Shown here one piece after another: positions 1 through 12,800 of a stretch of DNA of 64,000 nt. This DNA is from Sipunculus nudus. Lineage: Eukaryota > Annelida > Sipuncula > Golfingiida > Sipunculidae. The position numbers and the translations under genes were made by a program. The stretch spans positions 72,892,643-72,956,642 of the forward strand of contig CM049307.1 in NCBI GenBank assembly GCA_026874595.1, written 5' to 3'. The stretch's first letter is position 1. Every line of letters starts with the position of its first letter. The notes under the pieces were generated by a model. It searched no databases. It saw only the letters and a program-made list of their open reading frames with translations, and had not been told where the DNA came from.

Positions 1-66
1 CCTGAAATAGTTACTATAAAATATTTATTGGTTTTGTATTCCAGCTTTGTTTAACATTACAAAAGG

Positions 67-1125
67 TTTTTAGCTTGGCTGACTTGAAGTCATGCTGAGC
101 TATAGAGATCACCCTTTGTCCGTCATCCTTCCATGTGGGAGGCCACTAGCATGGCACTAATCCAAACCTTTGGGCCGAGAAACTTTTGACTGAACATCCA
201 CAGAGGTCCTCAAAGAATCTCCTAGGATACCTGAAATGAGGTCACTGTGACCTGTATTCTGTTAGTTATAGGCCTTTTTTTGTGACCCTGGAATAATTAA
301 AAATTTGATACAAAAGTTCCTGTATCTCAGTAATTAAGGACATGCTTGAATAAGCAGGTGCCCTACAGTAATCACCCTGTCCATCTGTCTGTTTGTCTGT
401 CTTTCTGCCCACAAATTTGTTTCTGGATGATAACATTTTTGGTTGACAGATTGGCTTTAAACTTGGATTTATCTGTGGCACCCCACTAAATTAAGAACCC
501 TATTGATTTTGGGTCATGAAATCCAGGACCCATTTCTTAAATGATAGTGGATTCATTTTAAGGCTAACTTTTTACCCCAAACCTTTTATCTTCCACATAT
601 AGCTCACCTTCCAGTAGAGGAAGAACCCTATCAATTTTTGAGTCACAAGGCAAAAAGGTCAAGGTCACAGGGCCTACTTTTTTAAACAGATTGTAGATGC
701 AACTGAACTTTCCATCCCTGTCGTTTCATCTATCACGTGGCTCACATGCCAATAGGGGAACAACCCTACGGATTTTTTATTGTTACATGGTCAGTCACAG
801 GGTGCACATTTTCTAAAAAGATTGTGATTGCAATTTCAGCCGAACCTTTTATTCCAAACCTCCCCATCTTTCACATATGGCTAAATTGCCAATAGGAGAA
901 GAAATTTGGTAATTTTTAGGTCACCAGTGCAAAGGTCAAGGTCACTGGACCCATTTAAGAAAAAGCTTGTGACCACCTTTATAGTTAAACTATTTGACCT
1001 AAATTTTCCATCTTTCACATATGGCTCACCCACCAATAGAAGAAAACTACTGCTTTTAAGATCCAAAGGTCAAGGTTAGTGTACCCACTTCTCTTCACAT
1101 GTTGTGGACATATCCTGAAAGCTGG
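67..1125. repeat. Dispersed repeat with TIR-like end and degenerate 140-bp tandem units
   Basis: The left edge (from about 67) reads TTTTTAGCTTGGCTGACTTG and resembles the reverse complement of the repeat end near 24283-24316, so it looks like the terminus of a dispersed element. Inside, a unit recurs about every 140 bases, with its 'ATCTTTCACATATGGCTCA'-like core near 588, 727, 867 and 1009. Several units carry AAGGTCAAGGTCAC. The units are well diverged. No coding frame is convincing and the right boundary is not resolved. Confidence 0.55.
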
Positions 1126-3109
1126 TGCATTTATTGATCGTAGATTTTTCAATTGTTGCTGCATTTTTTAGTTCACACGTTTTTTATTCTGTTGTTTAGA
1201 CCATCAGAAGACACCGGTGATCTAATAATCTAATCTAATATCCCGAGACCTCATATGTTAATTGACCATGACTGGTTTGTCTGTTCCATAAGGCCTTGGT
1301 GACACCTGTATTTTTACAGTGACTTGTAGTCAGAGCTACATAGCAAAAAAATACTTTAAGCACCACACAAGTTGGACTCTTCTGGGGGTTTGAACTATTG
1401 CATATTTTTCTCTCAGATTATATTCACAAAATGTATCAATCATTACCTCTGATGGACTTTGAAAATTGGCAACCTTGACCTTGATCTTCAAGTCCATAGA
1501 AATAAAAGTATTTTTACCCTCAGTTCCGGATTGGATTCAGTTTTCACATGACCTGTCACTTATGGAAGATATCTGTCAACTTTGGTGTCAGGTCAAAGGT
1601 CAAGATCACATCTGAAGTTAATCTCAATTTGGTGATAAAATTCCTCTGAATGTTAGGCTATAATATATTTTGCTTCTCAGCCGAGCGCCATAACCCATCT
1701 GTCACTTGTTAACACTTTCACTGTTAATATACATATCACAGTCATCACTGGAAACATTCCGATTTTTTGGGTGCAACATCCAATTAGAACTTGTCAAGTA
1801 CTGAACACATTTGCAAGGATATGATTTTCTTTGCAGAGATACAAAATCACTGTGAGTCTGTTGCCATGGAGACAGAAATTGAAACTGGAGAAACTTCATA
1901 GCATTGTTGTCAGGATAAAAGTATCCAATAGCAACTGTCCACAAGGTCATGATGACTCAAAGATGTAAATTATAACTTATGTCACAGTAGATAACTTAGA
2001 TATTTCTACATAAGAAAAATCATTATATCTACAGTTGATTACCAGTTCTTACACACTAAATATTGTGTATTACTGGTTATTTTATATCTCAATACTACAT
2101 ACCTATCATATAAATGCATGTATGTCTAGAAAAGTAAAGAATTTGTTTTCATCAATAACATACAGATTTTTATGAATTTATTTACTTCAGTCAGTATCAC
2201 AGAATAAAGTGTGCCTTCACTGTTGGCCACATTCTTTAGCTGTGTGATTGTATATCATGTACACAATGAAAGAACACACATTCTGTAAAGTGTGGTCAAA
2301 TCTGTGTTATAAAGAAGACCATGGTAATGCCCGTAATATGGTTCAGTTTCATTTGATGGTTCTGGTAAAGGATTAGAAGTAAATAACAGAAGGTAATTTC
2401 CTTGCAAGGGATAAATGAATTATTTCTTATCTTATCCAAGGATTATTCTGTGAAAGCACCCTATTCAGAAATAATTACGTTCAGTTTTATATTATTACTG
2501 GTTTAATTACTTATGACCATTACATCATGATCAGATTTGTCATAAAAAAATTTCTTAAAGGAAGGTGGTTTGTGTTGGTATAAAGTATTTTCATTTGGCA
2601 AGAAATTACAATGGCTGCCGTATTTAATAAATTGTCATAGCTGAATGTTCTCACAACTTTTATGGTGATCAAACTGGAATGCTTCATGCTAACAAGGTGT
2701 TGCTTAGGTATAGTATATTTAAACCACACACTGAAAAAGCCCCATGGTAAAATCATGCAATATGGAACATTACTCAAATTTATTGCAAACTTAAATTTTT
2801 AGGTAATATTGGTGAAGTATCATGCAGTCACAGAAAAGCTTTGTTGGTATCATAAAGTATTATAAGCCTAATATGAACTGAATTTTCATTTATAATAAAT
2901 ATATCCAAAGTGCTTGATTCTTGATGTGAAACTAAGCTTTATCACAGAATGTTTGATTGAAAATCATATTTTTAAGGCTGTTTTCAAGAAAGATGTGTCT
3001 GTATATTTGACAATTCTTGTTAGTTTATGGTTATTCATTTGTCAGCCTATTTATGTTAGTAGATAAATGTATGAACAAATTATGTGTAAATTTATGTAAT
3101 ACATCAATG
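1126..3109. other. Non-coding, AT-rich flank
   Basis: No supported gene. More AGGTCA-type dispersed repeat sequence continues to about 1700 (for example 1580-1610). The rest is AT-rich 3' flank of the LRRC14-like gene. Short open frames here lack splice sites or recognisable protein character. Confidence 0.5.
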
Positions 3110-3115
3110 TTTATT
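3110..3115 (-). terminator. AATAAA polyadenylation signal overlapping the stop codon
   Basis: On the minus strand AATAAA begins with the last base of the TGA stop of the LRRC14-like gene. If used, the 3' UTR would be only some tens of bases long; further candidate signals may lie downstream. Confidence 0.4.
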
Positions 3116-3867
3116 CAATAATAAAGTTTCATATGATATCTGTTGTGTTTCTGTAAAATTTCTTCACATTTGGGTACCACGACTGCCCTGAAGAAGATAT
3201 CAAAAGGTTTACAGTTGAAAGGGAAGATGTAGAAAGCTTCAAGCTGTGGAATCAGGCATGCCATTTCCACAACTGTTTCGTAGGCACTTGATGAAATCAT
3301 ATCCTCGTTTTCATAAAGAGCCAAGGTAGTGAGTGAAAATGACTCCTGCAGGGTACTCAGAATATTAGTTTTCTCATGTAAGCGCAGATTGGTTTCTTTG
3401 AGATTCAGCAACTTCACTTTATGACAACATCTCAGTGCATCAGCGAGTTCATGACCCATGCCTTGAAGGTCATTATACTCCAAACCAAGCTCGGTCAGCT
3501 CTGGCAAATGATGAGAAATCCCCAGACTCTGAATATCCTCTTTGGAAAGTCTACATGCGTAGATCTGTAACTTTTTGAGTGGAGTTGTCAGGGCTCGCAG
3601 CATGGCACCTAACTTGTCCTTAAGAACTGTCCCTATACAGTAGAGTTCAGTGAGCTGCACCCAACTGTTAAACACACACACTGTCTGGTTCAGCAGTTCT
3701 TCTGGACTGGGATAGTTCTCTCCACACAGCAGCATCGGTATATGTGGACCGGAGGTGCCCATCACAAACTTCTCCAGGTTCGTCATCCTCTTCATCTCCT
3801 TATGTAGCTCCCACATCAATAGCGTGATGCTCTTACGCTTCCCATACACAACAAAATGGTTGATTTC
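3115..3867 (-). CDS. LRRC14: LRRC14-like gene, last coding exon (LRR region)
   Basis: Acceptor 'GGATATTTCAG' is followed by GAA ATC AAC in phase 0. The exon encodes the last 250 residues and ends in TGA at 3117-3115. It carries several leucine-rich repeats in the order LxxLxLxxNxL and the family's late FPFNC segment. It ends with a basic/aromatic tail. Confidence 0.87.
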   Translation of the reverse strand, partial: EINHFVVYGKRKSITLLMWELHKEMKRMTNLEKFVMGTSGPHIPMLLCGENYPSPEELLNQTVCVFNSWVQLTELYCIGTVLKDKLGAMLRALTTPLKKLQIYACRLSKEDIQSLGISHHLPELTELGLEYNDLQGMGHELADALRCCHKVKLLNLKETNLRLHEKTNILSTLQESFSLTTLALYENEDMISSSAYETVVEMACLIPQLEAFYIFPFNCKPFDIFFRAVVVPKCEEILQKHNRYHMKLYY

Positions 3868-6800
3868 CTGAAATATCCATACTTAAAATAACTGATGGAA
3901 AAGGCATTTAATAAACTTCAACATACTGGTGATGATGCTTCATTGAATGAATACTGATGTGATAAATACAATAAATAACATCATAAACACTAAACAACAG
4001 GTCTAACCTTAAATTTCAGAGTGCTAATAGTGACGGAAAACTTACCTAGATTCATTAGTGGAAGTCTTGTTCCAGGAATGAATGGTGCTTAACTTCCCCC
4101 CATCACAATAAAAGTAGGTCATTGCCAGGGCAACCCCTGACCCTACTACCTGTGTGAGCTTTATCACTGGATAATTTTTTCACGGGGAGAGATCCAGGAA
4201 GCCAACCAAAACCCACAGCCGATCACAGAAGGGAGAATGATGTATACATTCCTGGAACAAGACGTCAACTAATTTGGAGAAAAGGTAGGTTTCACTATGT
4301 CTATTATCATTGTTCCTGGAATTTTTGGTGCATAATGAACAGACTAACAAAACAGGGCAGGCCTACTGATTGTTTTGAGACAAAGAAGAAGAACCCTGAA
4401 CAACACTACTGGCAGCAACGCCTCCAACTGAGGAGATAGAATTAAGCTGGGAAGCCAGATCAATTGGGAGAATTCCATAATTCCTGGCCTAAAAGATCTG
4501 CCAGAGAACCATCCAAAGCTACCGTTAGAGAAGCTACAATAGCCTGAATATCATGAGCCTCAATGTTAAGATAAGCCAATAGTGCCAGGGCAGCATGATG
4601 ATGAGCCTCCATAATTACCTGCTTGACCCATAGGGAAATGGTAATGGGACTAATTTCGTGAATGGAAGATTTGGACGTGAGCGACTTCGTTTGAATAAAC
4701 AATTGGGAACAATAGCCCGCAAGGAAGCTGTAGCACTGAGATAGTACCGAAGTGCCCCTATCAGACAATTAACAGCGCAGAAGTAGTGATGACCTTTTCT
4801 TCCAGGGATGGATAGACTCTTATCCCCGCTGGCTCTTCTTAAGAAACCCAGGAAGATGGAGCATCGTGGACGAACCATCTGAGGCAACCACAGTATGAGC
4901 CAGGTCCACCAAAAGAGCATGAAGCTCACTGTGACGACCCACAGAGGCTTATAGCAAGCAAGAAGGAGGTCTTGCAAGAAAGATGGATCAGTGAGGCCAG
5001 GGCCAGGTTGAAGGGGACTCAGAACAAGACCTAAGTGCAAAGAATGTGACAAGCATGGAACAAAGGGACACAGAACAGAAAAAATAGGTGAAAATGGAGC
5101 CCCATACACCTAACGATTTGAGAACAGACAACAGGGCAGTTCTATAACCCTTGGGAGAAGGAGCAATTAAGTTTCTTTGAGCATTAAAAAAACAAAAGAA
5201 ACTCCATGAGATTCTGAGCAAAAGGAGCGGTAACACTCTGTGATGGTCTGCCCATGAAACAAAAGAATACCAGTGGGAGTCAAAGCTGAACCACTTTGAA
5301 GGGTTTGCTAGCAGGGGGTGTACCGGAACATGGAAATACAGGTTTCCAAGTCAATTATAAATGCCAAGTCATTCTGTCAAATGGTTATAAAAACAGACTG
5401 AATGTTGTGCATACGAAATGGAGGCGTGACCACTTATTTATTGTGAGCCTTCAGATCCATAATTAGACACCACTGATGGTTGGCTTTCTGGACTAAAAAT
5501 AGGGAGTAAGAAAATCAAAGCATTGAGGAATTTATGATTTGATTTGCATTTTCGTTGATCAGTTTCTGAATTTCGCGGGCTAGAGCAGTGTTTTTTCGCC
5601 AAAGTGGGGGTCTGAAAAAACCAAGGTGAGCATGTGTGTGGAGTTGGACTTAGAAAACAAACTTGAAAACCATGTGAAACTGTGCGAAGAATAAATTGGC
5701 TCATGGTGATACCTACGCAGGCCTGTCGAAAATGGCTGAGTCAGCCATCTACTGGTCTGAGGTCATTCCCTATTCTTATCACCATCTCTGCCTCGAGAGG
5801 TGGTCAAATGGACTTGGGACGATCTGGGTCCATGTGAGCAAAAGGGCGGCGGCCCTTCAGCCGTAGCGGTCTCTCGTGGAGGCTGCGGACATGACCATTT
5901 TAGGGATTGCGACACTTGCAGTTCTGACGGAAGTTTTATAGTCAGATGGCGGTCTTGAAACTGTTCCATAATACACCGTGGCCCTGCCTGTAAACGAAAA
6001 GTCTAAGTCTGTTCCACATGCATAATGGCTCTTTGAAATACTTCCTTTAGATGTCCGCCGAAAAGGGTGGAGTCAGGGAAAGGGAGTGTGGATAATTCTT
6101 GTACCGTAAAAAAACCGCATATACGTCGAGAAATTTGTTCCCAAAAAATTAATCCAAGAAAGGGGAGTCGACTTATGTGCGGGTCTAAGCCTGAGAGGCA
6201 AAATTTTGCACGAACTTAGTCAAACTGCCGGCCTAAATGTCTTAACTGATCGACAACTAGATATCCGTTTCCGGTGAAGTCAGGTACACAAGTCCCCCCC
6301 CTTTCGGTCCAAAAATACAGTCCAATAAGGTTTCCGAATATTTTTTTCTTTTTCAGATTTTTACCATTTACGCTGTTCTTTCATTTGAATAATGCAGTAT
6401 ATTAAAATGTTTGCAATTTACATGGTTGATGACAACCAGGAAATGACCCGCGTCTAGCTATAACGAGCTTCATTCACGGGCGATTAAGAACGAGTGCAAG
6501 AGGCACGGGTATTGCGCAATCAGTTGGGATTTTATCCAGGGCATCGGCCCCTGTGTATTTGACATCCAATTATGTTACAGTATTTCCCCACAAAATCATT
6601 AGGTGCTTGCGTAAGTTTGAAAACATGTAAACGGTAAAAAGCCTGTGGGCCGTGGTATCTGAACTACAGACAGGTGACAAATGGCTGATTACAGCACCGA
6701 TTAGCGCTCACTCGGTACGGGGATGGCCGCCTGTCCCAAGAAGCCCAAAACTAGGTCACGCCGTTCACCTGTGTACTTGCACGCGGGGGAAATTATCATT

Positions 6801-9800
6801 CCGTTCGAAAGTTCCTACTTAAAAATCACCCCAAATCGTAGTGAATGACTCTGGCCCTGAGCAAAGCTCGGGGAAAAAAATAGACCGTAGTTCAACCTGA
6901 CATCGATATCGCTATGAACAAACGAACACAAAACCTGCAAGACTACGTCAAAATTACTATTCCATAGAATGTGAAATACATGATTCATTCACGGAAACTT
7001 TCATCAAAAAGATAAGAAAACGGAGTTTGATCTAAGAACGACTGACGTATTGTCCACGTGTTGCCCTGGCTTCCGTGCTCTCACTCTGCGGTTCACTATG
7101 CTGGATACCTACGCTGCATATATGCAGTTATTGTAGCGGCCTCCACCCCTGATCTTATTTTAGCCTCGAATCGCACGGGTCATCATGAAGCGAAGACAAT
7201 GTAGTATAAAATGTTTATTCTGTTCTTTCTATTTCACAGCTTTCAATATCCATCTACAATCCTTTCTTCGCTCTCTACTTTATCAATGACTGGGTTGACT
7301 AGGCTGACCAATAACCGGATTGACCAATGATTGACCAGATTGACCAGATTGACCGTCGAAACTGAAGAAAAAGTAAAGAAAATCCCTGACAGATCTAGGA
7401 ATAACTAATTAATAAATCTATAAACAAATTAGACCTATATAAAATAATTGAAATTCAGACAGCAATTAGATATATAATTTGTACGTATGCTAGTGAATTA
7501 ATATCCCTGACTATCAATAACAGATTCCCTTTTAGCCACACTAACGGATGCACAACTGTATCAACTGTCAAGAAAATATTTAACTGATTAAAATAAACAG
7601 ACACAAAACAGACTTAATTACAATACATTTAGCCTCTAAGACAAGCATAGATTAAAAACTGAATAAAAATAAAATACTCTTAGCAGCTGCATACTATGAT
7701 ACATAGACCATGAGAGATTATTTAGATCATGAAGTATTATCTATTTCAACTTAAGAAATTGGTTACAATATTAGCTATTACTGTTTACAGACCTAGCAAG
7801 CTCCAGATAATCAACCTGACAGACATGTTACACAGCTGACTATTCATATTCTACAAAAACTGTTAATTCTGACATAATATTGATAATAGAACTTAAGAAA
7901 TATGTGTAACCCTTGTTTAACAAGCATCTTATATAAAGTTATCCTTTACCTTATGGCTTCTCTGGGGTAGGACCACAGTTAAAATCTTCTTTTCTCTAAT
8001 GCTTGCTGACTTGTTGACTTTACTTAAAGGACTACGTGGCAACTACGTCACTTCCCCCCAGCCCATGCAGCAAGGACAGTCCAGACAGCGAGGACAGTAC
8101 AGACCAGGGCAAGAAATGGGGACAGATACACTTGTAAACAAACCCTTGCCATGAGGGTATAATATGATACACACAGACTGTCCCCAGCCACGAGCTACCC
8201 TGTACACAGTGGACAGCCTGCCTAGGGTCACTCAGGTCATAACAAAGACACCAGACACCCAGTCCCTGGATAGTATCAGCTACTGCTAAGGCCCTCATGG
8301 CTTGAGGTCTAATTCTCTAAAGGATTGAGCAGCTGCCATTTACACTCCCACCAATTGCTTACAGTAAATCCAAATACAAGAAATGTGATAATTATAAGAA
8401 AGTAAGCAATTTAACGGTAAGCTGCTCCAACTCAACATCTATGCTAAACCTGGAAAGTTAAAATCAAGGAGTTATTCAAGGTGAAATTACTAGTAACGGC
8501 TGATTGACTCATATATAATGTAACATACATATCATGCTTACCCTGTAGAAGTTACTAGACCTTAACTAAATAAACAAATATAGGTACAATAAATGAGTAA
8601 TACTCAGTCATATCTATATTGATTAATTAAACCAAATGACAAAATGTTATGACTTGATTACTATGAATACACAGAGTCCATACAGTCAATTATTCAATGG
8701 ATTCCAAAAGCACAACAATCTTTTGGACAGGTCTCTCGAGTATAGATGACCTCTTCTTGGGTCTTCCTTTCTGATCAAGAGCGGAGGTACCCAAACGAAC
8801 CTTGACACGTCTTACCAGTTGGTCATCGTCTCTTTGAGTTTCAATGACACTTGCTAATGGCCATTCCATTCTTGGGACGTCAGCGTCCACTACCATAACA
8901 ATGTCCCCAACCTGAATATTTCGACGTTGAGTGTTCCACTTTTGGCGCTTTGTTAAATTGAGCAGGTACTCCTTCCGCCATCGACTCCAAAACTGCTCTA
9001 GCAAGTACTGGATACGGCGCCATCGTTTACGCCCATACAGATCTTCCCTAACAAAGTCCCCAGGTGGAGGTAAAGGCATAGTGGACTTCATAGTGATCAG
9101 GTGGTTTGGTGTTAAGGGCTCATCACTGGGATCATTGCCTGGTGGGGCTAGGGGTCGGCTGTTGACAATCATCATGGCTTCGTAGAACAAACATCGCAGG
9201 GATGCATCATCTAGTCGACCAGGACACAGACCAATTGTTGAGTTTAGAACATTCCTGATAGATCTTATCTGTCTCTCCCAGACACCACCAGAATGACTCG
9301 AGCCAGGAGCACCGAAGACAAAGGAACATTGTTTCTTAGCCAGGAATGTAGCTATTCGGTCCACATCTAATTCATTCAGAGCAGCTGTCAACTCATTTTT
9401 GGCTCCAACAAAGTTGCTGCCCTGGTCCGATCGTATGTGAGACACAGCACCTCTCAAGGCAATGAAGCATCGAAGACCAATGATGAAATGGTCGGTGGTC
9501 AGGTCTTCTAACATCTCAATATGCACTGCTCTCGAACACAGGCACGTAAAGAGCAATCCATATCGCTTGTACTCTTTACGGCCATGCTTAGTGACAAAGG
9601 GTCCAAAGCAGTCCATTCCGCATGAACTGAAAGGTGGCAGCGGCTCTACACGGTCCTCTGGCAAATCCGCCATTTTTTGTTCCTCGACAGGACGTCTCAG
9701 CTTGCGGCAATGTACACAATTTCTGATAAAGTCGGCCACTGCTTTGCTTCCTCCGATGATCCAATATCCTTGGCTTCGTATTTGATTTAAGGTTTGACCT

Positions 9801-12800
9801 CGTCCTTGATGCTGTATCTGTTTGTGGCAGTGTTCAATTATGATCTTGGTGATATGCCCATCCTTAGGCAACACTAGAGGGTGCTTTTGATCTAAACCCA
9901 TTGAAGAACTACGCAGACGCCCTCCAACTCTAATTACGCCGTTTTCCATGTATGGACAGAGACTGTGTAACTTGCTAGTCGAGGCAACTTCCTTGTTTCG
10001 GCAAAGTGCTTGCAATTCATCTTGAAAAGCAGCTTGTTGAACTAGCTTGATCACACAGTGAGCTGCTTGGTTGATTTCACTAACATTCAGAAACTTATCT
10101 TGAGGCCTTCCAGGAACAATACGTCTTATTCGCGCCACAATTCTAGTCAGGAGATTCCAATCAGAAAACCTTGAAAGCCTCTCTAGAATGTCATTAGAGC
10201 TGGTTGACTTAACATTCAGTGCCTGAACTCTGACTTCTGGGTCTCCCACCATCAGACTTGGGTTTATTGAAGATGTGGCTGTCCAATCGGCCCTCTGGAG
10301 GAACTCTGGTCCTGTGAACCAATTTGTTGTAAGGAGCTCATCTGCACTTAGGCCACGAGAGGCATGATCAGCAGGATTGTTTTCGGTGGTTACATAATGC
10401 CACTGTTTGACATCTGTATGCTCCCTGATACACTGAACTCTATTGGCCACAAACACATGAAACCTCTTGGCATCATTACTGATGTAGGCTAGAACGATTT
10501 GTGAATCACTCCAGAAGTATTCCCCGTCAATAGGAATTTGTAGCTCCTCTTTTAGTTTAATGCTCATTTTGGCAGCGACCATTGCTGCAGTGAGTTCAAG
10601 CCGTGGTATGGTGACAACCTTTACAGGAGAAACTCTCGCTTTACTGGCGACCAGACAGCAATGTGCTCTCTCCGGACCCACGAATCGCAAGTATGAACAC
10701 ATACCATAACCCTTGGTGCTTGCATCAGAGAAGTGATGGATTTCTACTCTGGAAACTGAATTGAGATCTGAAGGTTTGTAGCACCTAGGAATCTGGATCT
10801 TGCAGAGGTTACGGATATCCTTCTTCCATTCCTCCCACCGTGGCCTCAGACTATCTGAAATGGGTTCGTCCCATGCTGTGCCGCGCTTGCACATTTCCTG
10901 GAGGATGGCTTTGCCTTGAAGAACAAACGGCGCTATGAATCCAATTGGGTCATACACACTTGCGACGGTTGCTAAGATTCCTCTACGGGTGTTAGGGTGT
11001 TCTTTCACTTGCAGTTGGAATGTGAACACATCAGGCTCAGTGTTCCAGTGGAGGCCCAAGGTTCTTTCAACAGGTAGGTCATCCCTCTGCAAATTTACTT
11101 CTTGGATTCCCTTAGCTCGTTCAGAGACTGGAATACTCTCAATGACACTGCGGTTGTTGGACAAAAACTTATGAAGGCGTAATTTCCCAAGTGAGCAAAG
11201 TTCACGAGCCTCCTTAACCAATCTCTTTGCCACTTGAACACTTTCTACACTTGTTACACCATCGTCAACATAAAAGTCTTGACTCAGGAATGAAGCAGCC
11301 AGTGGGTATTTCTCACCATACGTTTTAGCAAGATGTTTCAAGCCAAAGTTGGCACATCCTGGCGAAGATGTCGCACCAAACAAGTGTACATTCATTCTGT
11401 AGTCCAGTGGCTCTTTGCTGGTGTCACCTCCCTCCCACCAGAGAAATCTAAGGTAGTTCCTATCATCAGGACTGACATGAAACTGATGAAACATTTTTTC
11501 GACGTCACACATCACTGCAACTGGATGTCTGCGGAACCGGCACAAAACCCCAAACAGGTTATTCGTGAGGTCAGGACCTGATAGCAGATGGTCATTCAAG
11601 GACTCCCCTCTGTATCTTGCTGAACAGTCAAAAACCACCCTTAGTTTGTCTGGCTTTTTCGGATGCCATACTCCGTGATGTGGGATATAGTATAGCTCGC
11701 CCGGATTTGGCACTCCCTCTGCCAGCTCTGCATGGCCATCCTTCAGGGTTTCTTCGATGGTTTGTGTGTAGCGTTCCTTATACTGAGGATTACTGTCTAA
11801 GCGTTTCTTGAGGTGGGACAACCTTATGTCAGCCAGTTTACGGTTGTTTGGCAATTCAGGTCGGGTTCTAAAGGGTAAAGGTAACTCAAAATGGTCCTTG
11901 GCATTTTTTACTATGTTGTTCTCCAATATCTGTAGAAATTTGATGTCATCCTGGGAAGTAATCACGTCTCTGCTCTTTGAGTTTCTAAAGTCAGATTCTA
12001 ACACATTGAGAACATCAAGTGGTGTAACTGGTGGAGCTTCCTTCAAACTAGTGCGGTGACAAAATCCTGAAACTTCAGTAGAGTCAATGGTTACTAGACT
12101 TCCAACTATGCTCCAACCTAGGTCAGTTTTGACTGCATATGGCTGACCAGTCTCGCCTGTAATTACCTGACGTGGAGCTAAAGCAGTAGAACAGTTGTAA
12201 CCTATCAGCAATCCAATTTCGCAGTCCATCAGTGGAGGCATCTCAGGTGCAATTGAAGCAAGGTGATTCCAGGACTTGGCTGTTTCACTTGTTGGAATGT
12301 GCTGTCTATCAAGTGGGATGAAACTCTGAGTGTAGGCCGAGGGAAGATCGATATACTGGCCCGAGGTGTATCCTCTTACTCGAAGACCACTAACCCTGTC
12401 ACAAATCACTGATACATCCTTTCCAAGTAACGTAGTCAACTTGAGTTTGACAGACTCTGTAGGTACTGAGAGTCCTTCACACACCCTCTCATCAATAAAT
12501 GTGTTATCACTTTGGGTGTCCAGAAGGGCATATACTAATTTCTCACTCTGGGGATTTTGAGCTGAGGAAAGCCATACAGGTACGACATTTGTTGTACTTG
12601 AATTTCCACTGCTAGCATTCAGGGAGACTGCTGCACCTTCTTCATCACTTGGTCTTGGTGACTCAGTTTCAGAAGCATTTTGACTGGTTGAGGACTGTTG
12701 ATGTGAGCTTTTGACCTTGTTGTTGTCATGAAGTACAGTGGGATGATGACCCTTGCATTTATGACAGGTGTGGCGGATCCTGCACTGCTTCACAAAGTGA

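Larger units (their letters stand above)
4064..6103 (-). mobile_element. DIRS-like tyrosine-recombinase retrotransposon remnant, 3' (pol) part
   Basis: Read on the minus strand this piece holds, from high to low coordinate, the end of a gag-like region ('TLFGGHLKEVF' near 6060), a degraded reverse transcriptase and a tyrosine recombinase, then a terminal inverted repeat. The frames are broken by stops and indels. The other half, with gag and the opposite inverted repeat, lies at 24455-25960; the 18.3-kb block between them is an insertion flanked by TA. Terminal sequence at 4064-4180 matches the reverse complement of 25800-25950, as expected of the inverted terminal repeats of DIRS elements. 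The element lies in the last intron of the LRRC14-like gene in the same orientation. Confidence 0.7.

Noticed and set aside
1702-1950. 82-codon minus-strand frame
   Set aside because: It lies next to dispersed repeat sequence and has no recognisable domain or clear splice sites.
8032-8298. Open frame of 88 codons inside the BEL LTR (also at 15808-16074)
   Set aside because: It is present in both LTRs because the LTR is duplicated; it has no gag-pol or other domain and is best seen as LTR sequence.
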